Shown piece by piece: positions 1 to 9,612 of a stretch of DNA of 64,000 nucleotides. This stretch comes from Xanthostigma xanthostigma. Lineage: Eukaryota; Arthropoda; Insecta; Raphidioptera; Raphidiidae. The stretch is from positions 31,879,501 to 31,943,500 of the forward strand of contig OY754465.1 of assembly GCA_963575645.1 (NCBI GenBank), written 5' to 3'. A program made the position numbers and the translations under genes. The notes under the pieces were generated by a model. That model was given only the letters and a program-made list of their open reading frames with translations, was not told the origin of the DNA and did not search any database. How positions within the stretch are numbered: the first letter of the stretch is position 1; each line of letters begins with the position of its first letter.

Positions 1-410
1 GCGTGAAAATGATAGTAAATATGCAGTTTGCATTTTCTTATGAGAGAATGATCCAAACCTGAATGTTATAGTGTAAATAGACTTACCCTCATGAAATATC
101 GCAATTTTGCCTATAAAGACTCATTTGCACCTAATTGTCGTAAAGCATGTAAAAACTGCTTGTCTGCGTTAAAATAATGGTTAATATGCAGTTTGCATTT
201 TCTTATGAGAGAATGATCCAAACCTGAATGTTATAGTGTAAATAGACTTACCTTCATGATATAAAGCAATTTTGCCTATAAGGACTCATTTGCACGCAAT
301 TGTCGTAAAGCATGTAAAAACTGCTTGTCTGCGTTAAAATAATGGTTAATATGCAGTTTGCATTTTCTTATGAGAGAATGATCCAAACCTGAATGTTATA
401 GTGTAAATAG

Positions 411-1068
411 AATTACCTTCATGATATAAAGCAATTTTGCCTATAAGGACTCATTTGCCCCTAATTGTCATAAAGCATGTAAAAACTGCTTGTAGCGTTA
501 AAATAATGGTTAATATGCAGTTTGCATTTTCTTATGAGAGAATGATCCAAACCTGAATATTACAGTGTAAATAGACTTACCTTCATGAAATAAAGAAATT
601 TTGCCTATAAGGACTCATTTGGCCCTAATTGTCATAAAGCATGTAAAAACTGCTTGTATGCGTTAAAATAATGGTTAATATGCAGTTTGCATTTTCTTAT
701 GAGAGAATGATCCAAACCTGAATGTTATAGTGTAAATAGAATTACCTTCATGATATAAAGCAATTTTGCCTATAAGGACTCATTTGCCCCTAATTGTCAT
801 AAAGCATGTAAAAACTGCTTGTAGCGTTAAAATAATGGTTAATATGCAGTTTGCATTTTCTTATGAGAGAATGATCCAAACCTGAATATTACAGTGTAAA
901 TAGACTTACCTTCATGAAATAAAGAAATTTTGCCTATAAGGACTCATTTGGCCCTAATTGTCATAAAGCATGTAAAAACTGCTTGTATGCGTTAAAATAA
1001 TGGTTAATATGCAGTTTGCATTTTCTTATGAGAGAATGATCCAAACCTGAATGTTATAGTGTAAATAG
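411..1068. repeat. Tandem duplication of a 329-bp satellite dimer
   Basis: The rare variant AATTACC (usual CTTACC) appears at 411 and again at 740, exactly 329 bp apart. Each is followed by the same two monomers, a TGTAGCGTT type and then an ATTACAG / GGCCCTA type with AAAGAAATTT. The homologous stretch near 18.4-18.7 kb has this dimer only once. That accounts for the 329-bp difference between the long-unit spacing at the window start (17,998) and at the insertion (17,669). Confidence 0.85.
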
Positions 1069-1451
1069 ACTTACCCTCATGAAATAAAGCAATTTTGCCT
1101 ATAAAGACTCATTTGCACCTAATTGTCGTAAAGCATGTAAAAACTGCTTGTCTGCGTTTAAATAATGGTTAATATGCAGTTTGCATTTTCTTATGAGAAA
1201 ATAATCCAAACCTGAATGTTATAGTGTAAATAGACTTACCTTCATGAAATAAAGCAATTTTGCCTATAAGGACTCATTTGCCCCTAATTGTCATAAAGCA
1301 TGTAAAAACTGCTTGTATGCGTTAAAATAATGGTTAATATGCAGTTTGCATTTTCTTATGAGAGAATGATCCAAACCTGAATGTTATAGTGTAAATAGAC
1401 TTACCTTTGTAAAATAAAGCAATTTTGCCTATAAGGACTCATTTGCACGCA

Positions 1452-1459
1452 ATTGTCGT
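1452..1459. repeat. Left target-site duplication of insertion copy 1
   Basis: ATTGTCGT lies directly before the insertion and again directly after it at 3133-3140. Uninterrupted monomers read GCACGCAATTGTCGTGAAGC through this point, so one copy belongs to the satellite and the other was made on insertion. The following G at 1460 matches the G at 3141, so a 9-bp duplication is equally possible. Eight is preferred because both element ends then begin GGT. Confidence 0.9.
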
Positions 1460-1604
1460 GGTTCTATGACTCTATATCCTCGGACAAAATATCCTATACA
1501 AAATATCCCGGACAAAATATCCTCAGACAAAATATCCTCAAGACAAAATATCCTCAGACAAAATATCCTCAAGACAAAAAATCCTTCGGACATAATATCC
1601 ACGG
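1460..1604. repeat. Left inverted arm of insertion copy 1
   Basis: About eight imperfect tandem repeats of 15-16 bp with the core GACAAAATATCC, linked by CTC, CTCAA or CTTCG. The outermost core reads CGGACAAAATATCC. The arm ends in TATCCACGG, which is matched inverted by CCACGGATA at the inner edge of the right arm. Because GGACAAAATATCC reads GGATATTTTGTCC on the other strand, the two arms could pair into a long imperfect stem. Confidence 0.9.
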
Positions 1605-1704
1605 TATGATAAAATTATACGGGATACAAGGCTAAAATAAAAAAACAATTTTTATTCACTAGAACATTATTTATTGATCAACGTTTCGGCAATTTTCTTG
1701 ACTT
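1605..1704. other. Left unique region of insertion copy 1
   Basis: One hundred bases between the left arm and the minisatellite, occurring in this window only in the two insertion copies. They contain an AT-rich inverted repeat at 1636-1656 (AATAAAAA, 5-base loop, TTTTTATT). I see no coding potential and no recognisable regulatory site. Confidence 0.7.
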
Positions 1705-2941
1705 GTTTTTTTAAAAACTCCACATTTGCCCCTTCCCGTTTCACTGCGAGACAATTCGCATACCCCTTTATCGTTCACCCCGGAATTATAATTCGCATAC
1801 CCGTTTATCGTTCACCCCGGAATTGTTTTTTTAAAAACTCCACATTTGCCCCTTCCCGTTTCACTGCGAGACAATTCGCATACCCCTTTATCGTTCACCC
1901 CGGAATTACAATTCGAATACCCGTTTATCGTTCACCCCGGAATTGTTTTTTTAAAAACTCCACATTTGCCCCTTCCCGTTTCACTGCGAGACAATTCGCA
2001 TACCCCTTTATCGTTCACCCCGGAATTATAATTCGCATACCCGTTTATCGTTCACCCCGGAATTGTTTTTTTAAAAACTCCACATTTGCCCCTTCCCGTT
2101 TCACTGCGAGACAATTCGCATACCCCTTTATCGTTCACCCCGGAATTACAATTCGCATACCCGTTTATCGTTCACCCCGGAATTTCAATTCGCATACCCG
2201 TTTATCGTTCACCCCGGAATTGTTTTTTTAAAAACTCCACATTTGCCCCTTCCCGTTTCACTGCGAGACAATTCGCATACCCCTTTATCGTTCACCCCGG
2301 AATTACAATTCGCATACCCGTTTATCGTTCAGCCCGGAATTGTTTTTTTAAAAACTCCACATTTGCCCCTTCCCGTTTCACTGCGAGACAATTCGCATAC
2401 CCCTTTATCGTTCACCCCGGAATTACAATTCGCATACCCGTTTATCGTTCACCCCGGAATTGTTTTTTTAAAAACTCCACATTTGCCCCTTCCCGTTTCA
2501 CTGCGAGACAATTCGCATACCCCTTTATCGTTCACCCCGGAATTACAATTCGCATACCCGTTTATCGTTCACCCCGGAATTGTTTTTTTAAAAACTCCAC
2601 ATTTGCCCCTTCCCGTTTCACTGCGAGACAATTCGCATACCCCTTTATCGTTCACCCCGGAATTACAATTCGCATACCCGTTTATCGTTCACCCCGGAAT
2701 TGTTTTTTTAAAAACTCCACATTTGCCCCTTCCCGTTTCACTGCGAGACAATTCGCATACCCCTTTATCGTTCACTCCGGAATTACAATTCGCATACCCG
2801 TTTATCGTTCACCCCGGAATTGTTTTTTTAAAAACTCCACATTTGCCCCTTCCCGTTTCACTGCGAGACAATTCGCATACCCCTTTATCGTTCACTCCGG
2901 AATTACAATTCGCATACCCGTTTGTCGTTCACCCCGGAATT
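1705..2941. repeat. 120-bp minisatellite, 10 units, insertion copy 1
   Basis: Units begin with GTTTTTTTAAAAACTCC at 1705, 1825, 1945, 2065, 2222, 2342, 2462, 2582, 2702 and 2822. All are 120 bp except the fourth (157 bp). Each unit has a 48-bp head and two related tails of 37 and 35 bp, both starting AATTCGCATACCC and ending CACCCCGGAATT; they differ at CCCCTTTA versus CCCGTTTA. Unit-specific variants include ATTCGAATAC (unit 2), CAGCCCGG (unit 5), CACTCCGG (units 9 and 10) and TTTGTCG (unit 10). Two forward frames stay open because 120 is a multiple of three; this is not evidence of a protein. Confidence 0.95.
2065..2221. repeat. Expanded 157-bp unit within the minisatellite (copy 1)
   Basis: This unit has three tails instead of two: an extra 37-bp AATTCGCATACCCG...CCCGGAATT subrepeat sits at about 2184-2220. 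Since 37 is not a multiple of three, it shifts the open frames of the array. That is why frames running in from the left stop at 2231 and others take over. It indicates slippage or unequal exchange at the subrepeat level. Confidence 0.9.
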
Positions 2942-3000
2942 GACGTCAAAAACAGTTATAAAGAATTATATGTAGAAAGTCAATTTTTTTTTGCATTTTT
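2942..3000. other. Right unique region of insertion copy 1
   Basis: Short AT-rich stretch between the minisatellite and the right arm. The perfect palindrome TGACGTCA (2941-2948) lies at the boundary; it equals the consensus cAMP-response/ATF site of animals but may be chance. Position 2949 is A here and G in the second copy (20618), the one substitution I found between the two insertions. Confidence 0.7.
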
Positions 3001-3132
3001 TGTCCACGGATATTCTGACAAAGGACATTTTGTCTCATGGATATTTTGTCTCAAGGATATTTTGTCCAAGGATATTTTAACAAGGATATTTTGTCGGGGA
3101 TATTTTGTCCGCGGATATGGAGTCCGGTTACC
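3001..3132. repeat. Right inverted arm of insertion copy 1
   Basis: Tandem GGATATTTTGTC-type repeats (about seven), the inverse complement of the left-arm core, separated by TCATG, TCAAG, CAAG, GGG and CGC. The arm ends GTCCGGTTACC, so read from the right end the element starts GGTAACCGGAC, against GGTTCTATGAC on the left. One repeat is degenerate (GGATATTTTAACA). Confidence 0.9.
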
Positions 3133-3140
3133 ATTGTCGT
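3133..3140. repeat. Right target-site duplication of insertion copy 1
   Basis: ATTGTCGT, immediately followed by GAAGCATG, resumes the interrupted monomer in phase. It is identical to 1452-1459. Confidence 0.9.
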
Positions 3141-6100
3141 GAAGCATGTAAAAACTGCTTGTCTGCGTGAAAATGATAGTAAATATGCAGTTTGCATTTT
3201 CTTATGAGAGAATGATCCAAACCTGAATGTTATAGTGTAAATAGACTTACCCTCATGAAATAAAGCAATTTTGCCTATAAAGACTCATTTGCACCTAATT
3301 GTCGTAAAGCATGTAAAAACTGCTTGTCTGCGTTAAAAAAATGGTTAATATGCAGTTTGCATTTTCTTATGAGAGAATGATCCAAACCTGAATGTTATAG
3401 TGTAAATAAACTTACCTGTGTAAAATAAAGCAATTTTGCCTATAAGGACTCATTTGCACGCAATTGTCGTGAAGCATGTAAAAACTGCTTGTCGGCGTTA
3501 AAATAATGGTTAATATGCAGTTTGCATTTTCTTATGAGAGAATGATCCAAACCTGAATGTTATAGTGTAAATAGACTTACCTTCATGATATAAAGCAATT
3601 TTGCCTATAAGGACTCATTTGCCCCTAATTGTCATAAAGCATGTAAAAACTGCTTGTAGCGTTAAAATAATGGTTAATATGCAGTTTGCATTTTCTTATG
3701 AGAGAATGATCCAAACCTGAATATTATAGTGTAAATAGACTTACCTTCATGAAATAAAGCAATTTTGCCTATAAGGACTCATTTGGCCCTAATTGTCATA
3801 AAGCATGTAAAAACTGCTTGTATGCGTTAAAATAATGGTTAATATGCAGTTTGCATTTTCTTATGAGAGAATGATCCAAACCTGAATGTTATAGTGTAAA
3901 TAGACTTACCTTTGTAAAATAAAGCAATTTTGCCTATAAGGACTCATTTGCACGCAATTGTCGTGAAGCATGTAAAAACTGCTTGTCGGCGTTAAAATAA
4001 TGGTTAATATGCAGTTTGCATTTTCTTATGAGAGAATGATCCAAACCTGAATGTTATAGTGTAAATAGACTTATCTTCATGAAATAAAGCAATTTTGCCT
4101 ATAAAGACTCATTTGCACCTAATTGTCATAAAGCATGTAAAAACTGCTTGTATGCGTTACAATGATAGTAAATATGCAGTTTGCATTTTCTTATGAGCGA
4201 ATGATCCAAACCTGAATGTTATAGTGTAAATAGACTTACCTTTGTAAAATAAAGCAATTTTGCCTATAAGGACTCATTTGCACGCAATTGTCGTGAAGCA
4301 TGTAAAAACTGCTTGTCTGCGTTAAAATAATGGTTAATATGCAGTTTGCATTTTCTTATGAGAGAATGATCCAAACCTGAATGTTATAGTATAAATAGAC
4401 TTACCTTCATAAAATAAAGCAATTTTGCCTATAAGGACTCATTTGCACGCAATTGTCGTGAAGCATGTAAAAACTGCTTGTAGCGTTAAAATAATGGTTA
4501 ATATGCAGTTTGCATTTTCTTATGAAAGAATGATCCAAACCTGAATATTACAGTGTAAATAGACTTACCTTCATGAAATAAAGCAATTTTGCCTATAAGG
4601 ACTCATTTGGCCCTAATTGTCATAAAGCATGTAAAAACTGCTTGTATGCGTTAAAATAATGGTTAATATGCAGTTTGCATTTTCTTATGAGAGAATGATC
4701 CAAACCTGAATGTTATAGTGTAAATAGACTAACCTTCATGATATAAAGCAATTTTGCCTATAAGGACTCATTTGCCCCTAATTGTCATAAAGCATGTAAA
4801 AACTGCTTGTAGCGTTAAAATAAATGGTTAATATGCAGTTTGCATTTTCTTATGAGAGAATGATCCAAACCTGAATATTATAAGTGTAAATAGACTTACC
4901 TTCATGAAATAAAGCAATTTTGCCTATAAGGACTCATTTGCCCCTAATTGTCATAAAGCATGTAAAAACTGCTTGTAGCGTTAAAATAATGGTTAATATG
5001 CAGTTTGCATTTTCTTATGAGAGAATGATCCAAACCTGAATATTACAGTGTAAATAGACTTACCTTCATGAAATAAAGCAATTTTGCCTATAAGGACTCA
5101 TTTGGCCCTAATTGTCATAAAGCATGTAAAAACTGCTTGTATGCGTTAAAATAATGGTTAATATGCAGTTTGCATTTTCTTATGAGAGAATGATCCAAAC
5201 CTGAATGTTATAGTGTAAATAGACTTACCTTCATGATCTAAAGCAATTTTGCCTATAAAGACTCATTTGCACCTAATTGTCATAAAGCATGTAAAAACTG
5301 CTTGTATGCGTTAAAATGATAGTAAATATGCAGTTTGCATTTTCTTATGAGCGAATGATCCAAACCTGAATGTTATAGTGTAAATAGACTTACCCTCATA
5401 AAATAAAGCAATTTTGCCTATAAGGACTCATTTGCACCTAATTGTCGTAAAGCATGTAAAAACTTCTTGTCTGCGTTTAAATAATGGTTAATATGCAGTT
5501 TGCATTTTCTTATGAGAGAATGATCCAAACCTGAATGTTATAGTGTAAATAGACTTACCTTCATAAAATAAAGCAATTTTGCCTATAAGGACTCATTTGC
5601 CCCTAATTGTCATAAAGCATGTAAAAACTGCTTGTATGCGTTAAAATAATGGTTAATATGCAGTTTGCATTTTCTTATGAGAGAATGATCCAAACCTGAA
5701 TGTTATAGTGAAAATAGACTTACCTTTGTAAAATAAAGCAATTTTGCCTATAAGGACTCATTTGCACTTAATTGTCGTAAAGCATGTAAAAACTGCTTGT
5801 CAGCGTTAAAATAATGGTTAATATGCAGTTTGCATTTTCTTATGAGAGAATGATCCAAACCTGAATGTTATAGTGTAAATAGACTTACCCTCATGAAATA
5901 AAGCAATTTTGCCTATAAAGACTCATTTGCACCTAATTGTCAAAAAGCATGTAAAAACTGCTTGTATGCGTTAAAATAATGGTTAATATGCAGTTTGCAT
6001 TTTCTTATGAGAGAATGATCCAAACCTGAATGTTATAGTGTAAATAGACTTACCCTCATGAAATAAAGCAATTTTGCCTATAAAGACTCATTTGCACCTA

Positions 6101-8019
6101 ATTGTCGTAAAGCATGTAAAAACTGATTGACTGCGTTTAAATAATGGTTAATATGCAGTTTGCATTTTCTTATGAGAGAATGATCCAAACCTGAATGTTA
6201 TAGTGTAAATAGACTTACCTTCATGAAATAAAGCAATTTTGCCTATAAGGACTCATTTGCCCCTAATTGTCATAAAGCATGTAAAAACTGCTTGTAGCGT
6301 TAAAATAATGGTTAATATGCAGTTTGCATTTTCTTATGAGAGAATGATCCAAACCTGAATATTACAGTGTAAATAGACTTACCTTCATGAAATAAAGCAG
6401 TTTTGCCTATAAGGACTCATTTGGCCCTAATTGTCATAAAGCATGTAAAAACTGCTTGTATGCGTTAAAATAATGGTTAATATGCAGTTTGCATTTTCTT
6501 ATGAGAGAATGATCCAAACCTGAATGTTATAGTGTGAATAGACTTACCTTCATGATCTTAAGCAATTTTGCCTATAAAGACTCAATTGCACCTAATTGTC
6601 ATAAAGCATGTAAAAACTGCTTGTATGCGTTAAAATGATAGTAAATATGCAGTTTGCATTTTCTTATGAGCGAATGATCCAAACCTGAATGTTATAGTGT
6701 AAATAGACTTACCCTCATGAAATAAAGCAATTTTGCTTATAAGGACTCATTTGGCCCTAATTGTCATAAAGCATGTAAAAACTGCTTGTATGCGTTAAAA
6801 TAATGGTTAATATGCAGTTTGCATTTTCTTATGAGAGAATGATCCAAACCTGAATGTTATAGTGTAAATAGACTTACCTTCATAAAATAAAGCAATTTTG
6901 CCTATAAGGACTCATTTGCTCGCAGTTGTCGTGAAGCATGTAAAAACTGCTTGTCTGCGTTAAAATAATGGTTAATATGCAGTTTGCATTTTCTTATGAG
7001 AGAATGATCCAAACCTGAATGTTATAGTGTAAATAGACTTACCTTCATGAAATAAAGCAATTTTGCCTATAAGGACTCATTTGCCTCAAATTGTCATAAA
7101 GCATGTAAAAACTGCTTGTAGCGTTAAAATAATGGTTAATATGCAGTTTGCATTTTCTTATGAGAGAATGATCCAAACCTGAATGTTATAGTGTAAATAG
7201 ACTTACCTTTGTAAAATAAAGCAATTTTGCCTATAAGGACTCATTTGCACGCAATTGTCGTGAAGCATGTAAAAACTGCTTGTCTGCGTGAAAATGATAG
7301 TAAATATGCAGTTTGCATTTTCTTATGAGAGAATGATCCAAACCTGAATGTTATAGTGTAAATAGACTTACCCTCATGAAATAAAGCAATTTTGCCTATA
7401 AAGACTCATTTGCACCTAATTGTCGTAAAGAATGTAAAAACTGCTTGTCTGCGTTAAAAAAATGGTTAATATGCAGTTTGCATTTTCTTATGAGAGAATG
7501 ATCCAAACCTGAATGTTATAGTGTAAATAAACCTACCTTTGTAAAATAAAGCAATTTTGCCTATAAGGACTCATTTGCACGCAATTGTCGTGAAGCATGT
7601 AAAAACTGCTTGTCTGCGTTAAAATAATGGTTAATATGCAGTTTGCATTTTCTTATGAGAGAATGATCCAAACCTGAATGTTATAGTGTAAATAGACTTA
7701 CCTTCATGATATAAAGCAATTTTGCCTATAAGGACTCATTTGCCCCTAATTGTCATAAAGCATGTAAAAACTGCTTGTAGCGTTAAAATAATGGTTAATA
7801 TGCAGTTTGCATTTTCTTACGAGAGAATGATCCAAACCTGAATATTATAGTGTAAATAGACTTACCTTCATGGAATATAGCAATTTTGCCTATAAGGACT
7901 CATTTGGCCCTAATTGTCATAAAGCATGTAAAAACTGCTTGTATACGTTAAAATAATGGTTAATATGCAGTTTGCATTATCTTATGAGAGAATGATCCAA
8001 ACCTGAATGTTATAGTGTA

Positions 8020-9204
8020 AATAAACCTACCTTTGTAAAATAAAGCAATTTTGCCTATAAGGACTCATTTGCACGCAATTGTCGTGAAGCATGTAAAAAC
8101 TGCTTGTCTGCGTTAAAATAGTGGTTAATATGCAGTTTGCATTTTCTTATGAGAGAATGATCCAAACCTGAATGTTATAGTGTAAATAGACTTACCTTCA
8201 TGATATAAAGCAATTTTGCCTATAAGGACTCATTTGCCCCTAATTGTCATAAAGCATGTAAAAACTGCTTGTTGCGTTAAAATAATGGTTAATATGCAGT
8301 TTGCATTTTCTTATGAGAGAATGATCCAAACCTGAATATTACAGTGTAAATAGACTTACCTTCATGAAATAAAGCAATTTTGCTTATAAGGACTCATTTG
8401 CACCTAATTGTCATAAAGCTTGTAAAAACTGCTTGTATGCGTTAAAATAATAGTTAATATGCAGTTTGCATTTTCTTATGAGAGAATGATCCAAACCTGA
8501 ATGTTATAGTGAAAATAGACTTACCTTTGTAAAATAAAGCAATTTTGCCTATAAGGACTCATTTGCACCTAATTGTCGTAAAGCATGTAAAAACTGCTTG
8601 TCTGCGTTTAAATAATGGTTAATATGCAGTTTGCATTTTCTTATGAGAGAATGATCCAAACCTGAATGTTATAGTGTAAATAGACTTACCTTCATGAAAT
8701 AAAGCAATTTTGCTTATAAGGACTCATTTGCACCTAATTGTCATAAAGCTTGTAAAAACTGCTTGTATGCGTTAAAATAATAGTTAATATGCAGTTTGCA
8801 TTTTCTTATGAGAGAATGATCCAAACCTGAATGTTATAGTGAAAATAGACTTACCTTTGTAAAATAAAGCAATTTTGCCTATAAGGACTCATTTGCACGC
8901 AATTGTCGTGAAGCATGTAAAAACTGCTTGTCTGCGTTAAAATAGTGGTTAATATGCAGTTTGCATTTTCTTATGAGAGAATGATCCAAACCTGAATGTT
9001 ATAGTGTAAATAGACTTACCTTCATGATATAAAGCAATTTTGCCTATAAGGACTCATTTGCCCCTAATTGTCATAAAGCATGTAAAAACTGCTTGTTGCG
9101 TTAAAATAATGGTTAATATGCAGTTTGCATTTTCTTATGAGAGAATGATCCAAACCTGAATATTACAGTGTAAATAGACTTACCTTCATGAAATAAAGCA
9201 ATTT
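8020..9204. repeat. Satellite block repeated at a five-monomer (824-bp) offset
   Basis: The unusual AAAATAGTGG junction, followed by a GATATAAAG monomer and TGTTGCGTT, occurs with monomer starts at 8130 and 8954, 824 bp apart. The similarity covers roughly 8020-8380 against 8844-9204 and then breaks. A 330-bp dimer offset is nested inside: the AAAGCTTG monomer begins its variant block at 8401 and again at 8731. Confidence 0.7.
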
Positions 9205-9282
9205 TGCCTATAAGGACTCATTTGGCCCTAATTGTCATAAAGCATGTAAAAACTGCTTGTATGCGTTAAAATAATGGTTAAT

Positions 9283-9612
9283 ATGCAGTTTGCATTTTCT
9301 TATAAGAGAATGATCTAAACCTGAGTGTTATAGTTTAAGTAAACTTACCTTTGTAAAATAAAGCAATTTTGCCTATAAGGACTCATTTGCACCTAATTGT
9401 CGTAAAGCATGTAAAAACTGCTTGTCTGCGTTAAAATAATGGTTAATATGCAGTTTGCATTTTCTTATGAGAGAATGATTCAAACCTGAATATAATAGTG
9501 TTAATAGTTATAACTTCATGAAATAAAGCAATTTTGCCTATAATGACTCATTTGCCCCTAATTGTCATAAAGCATGTAAAAACTGCTTGTCTGCGTTAAA
9601 ATAATGGTTAAT
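9283..9612. repeat. Divergent satellite dimer (marker pair), first occurrence
   Basis: Two unusually diverged neighbouring monomers. The first has TATAAGAGAATGATCTAAAC, then GAGTGTTATAGTTTAAGTAAAC. The second has GATTCAAAC, then ATATAATAGTGTTAATAGTTATAAC and CCTATAATGAC. The pair recurs at about 11095-11424, 27611-27940, 29423-29752 and 31397-31726. The first member alone, without its partner, occurs at about 30082. It is a useful landmark for the higher-order structure. Confidence 0.8.

Larger units (their letters stand above)
1..1459. repeat. 165-bp satellite array, segment 1 (left of first insertion)
   Basis: About nine head-to-tail monomers. Taking the monomer to begin at the invariant ATGCAGTTTGCAT, starts fall at 21, 186, 351, 515 and 680, giving lengths of 165, 165, 164 and 165. 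The 164-bp form has TGTAGCGTT where others have TGTATGCGTT or TGTCTGCGTT. Variant blocks that distinguish monomers are CCTCATGAAAT / TTCATGATAT / TTTGTAAAAT near the middle, and GCACGCAATTGTCGTG / GCACCTAATTGTCGTA / GCCCCTAATTGTCATA near the end. No gene lies here; the last eight bases are the left target duplication of the insertion. Confidence 0.97.
1460..3132. mobile_element. Non-autonomous foldback/MITE-like DNA transposon, copy 1
   Basis: A 1,673-bp unit interrupts a satellite monomer and is flanked by ATTGTCGT(G) duplications. Its order is: left arm of short tandem repeats (1460-1604), short unique stretch (1605-1704), 120-bp minisatellite (1705-2941), short unique stretch (2942-3000), and right arm (3001-3132). 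The right arm is the inverted counterpart of the left. The outer ends align as GGT, then a shared ACTC, then ATATCC.CGGACAAAATATCC. There is no transposase, reverse transcriptase or LTR, so it would need a partner element to move. An 8-bp duplication fits hAT or P-like families and a 9-bp one fits Mutator-like or Drosophila FB-type elements; the superfamily is unresolved. The orientation is arbitrary. Confidence 0.88.

Noticed and set aside
1453-1635. Short open frame over the left junction and arm (also 19122-19304)
   Set aside because: It starts on a non-ATG codon inside the target duplication and translates the tandem GACAAAATATCC repeats. It is a product of the repeat and not a gene.
1636-1656. 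Rho-independent-type terminator at the AATAAAAA / TTTTTATT hairpin
   Set aside because: The stem is purely A/T and there is no gene upstream. In a eukaryotic repeat this is just low-complexity sequence.
1460-3132. Helitron carrying central tandem repeats, as known in bivalves
   Set aside because: Helitrons make no target duplication and have no inverted ends. Here there is an 8-9 bp duplication and clear inverted arms, and the ends lack the TC...CTRR pattern.
1460-3132. LTR retrotransposon or SINE
   Set aside because: The ends are inverted and not directly repeated, and there is no primer-binding site, poly-A tail or reverse-transcriptase segment.
1674-3142. Several overlapping forward open frames (185-299 codons) across the minisatellite, mirrored at 19343-20811
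   Set aside because: The unit is 120 bp, a multiple of three, so any stop-free frame stays open across the whole array. Two different frames are open over the same bases, and the 37-bp expansion in one unit shifts them without any sign of constraint. The products are pure 40-residue repeats, and the tail of the longest frame translates the right arm. No start context, domain or splice structure supports a protein.
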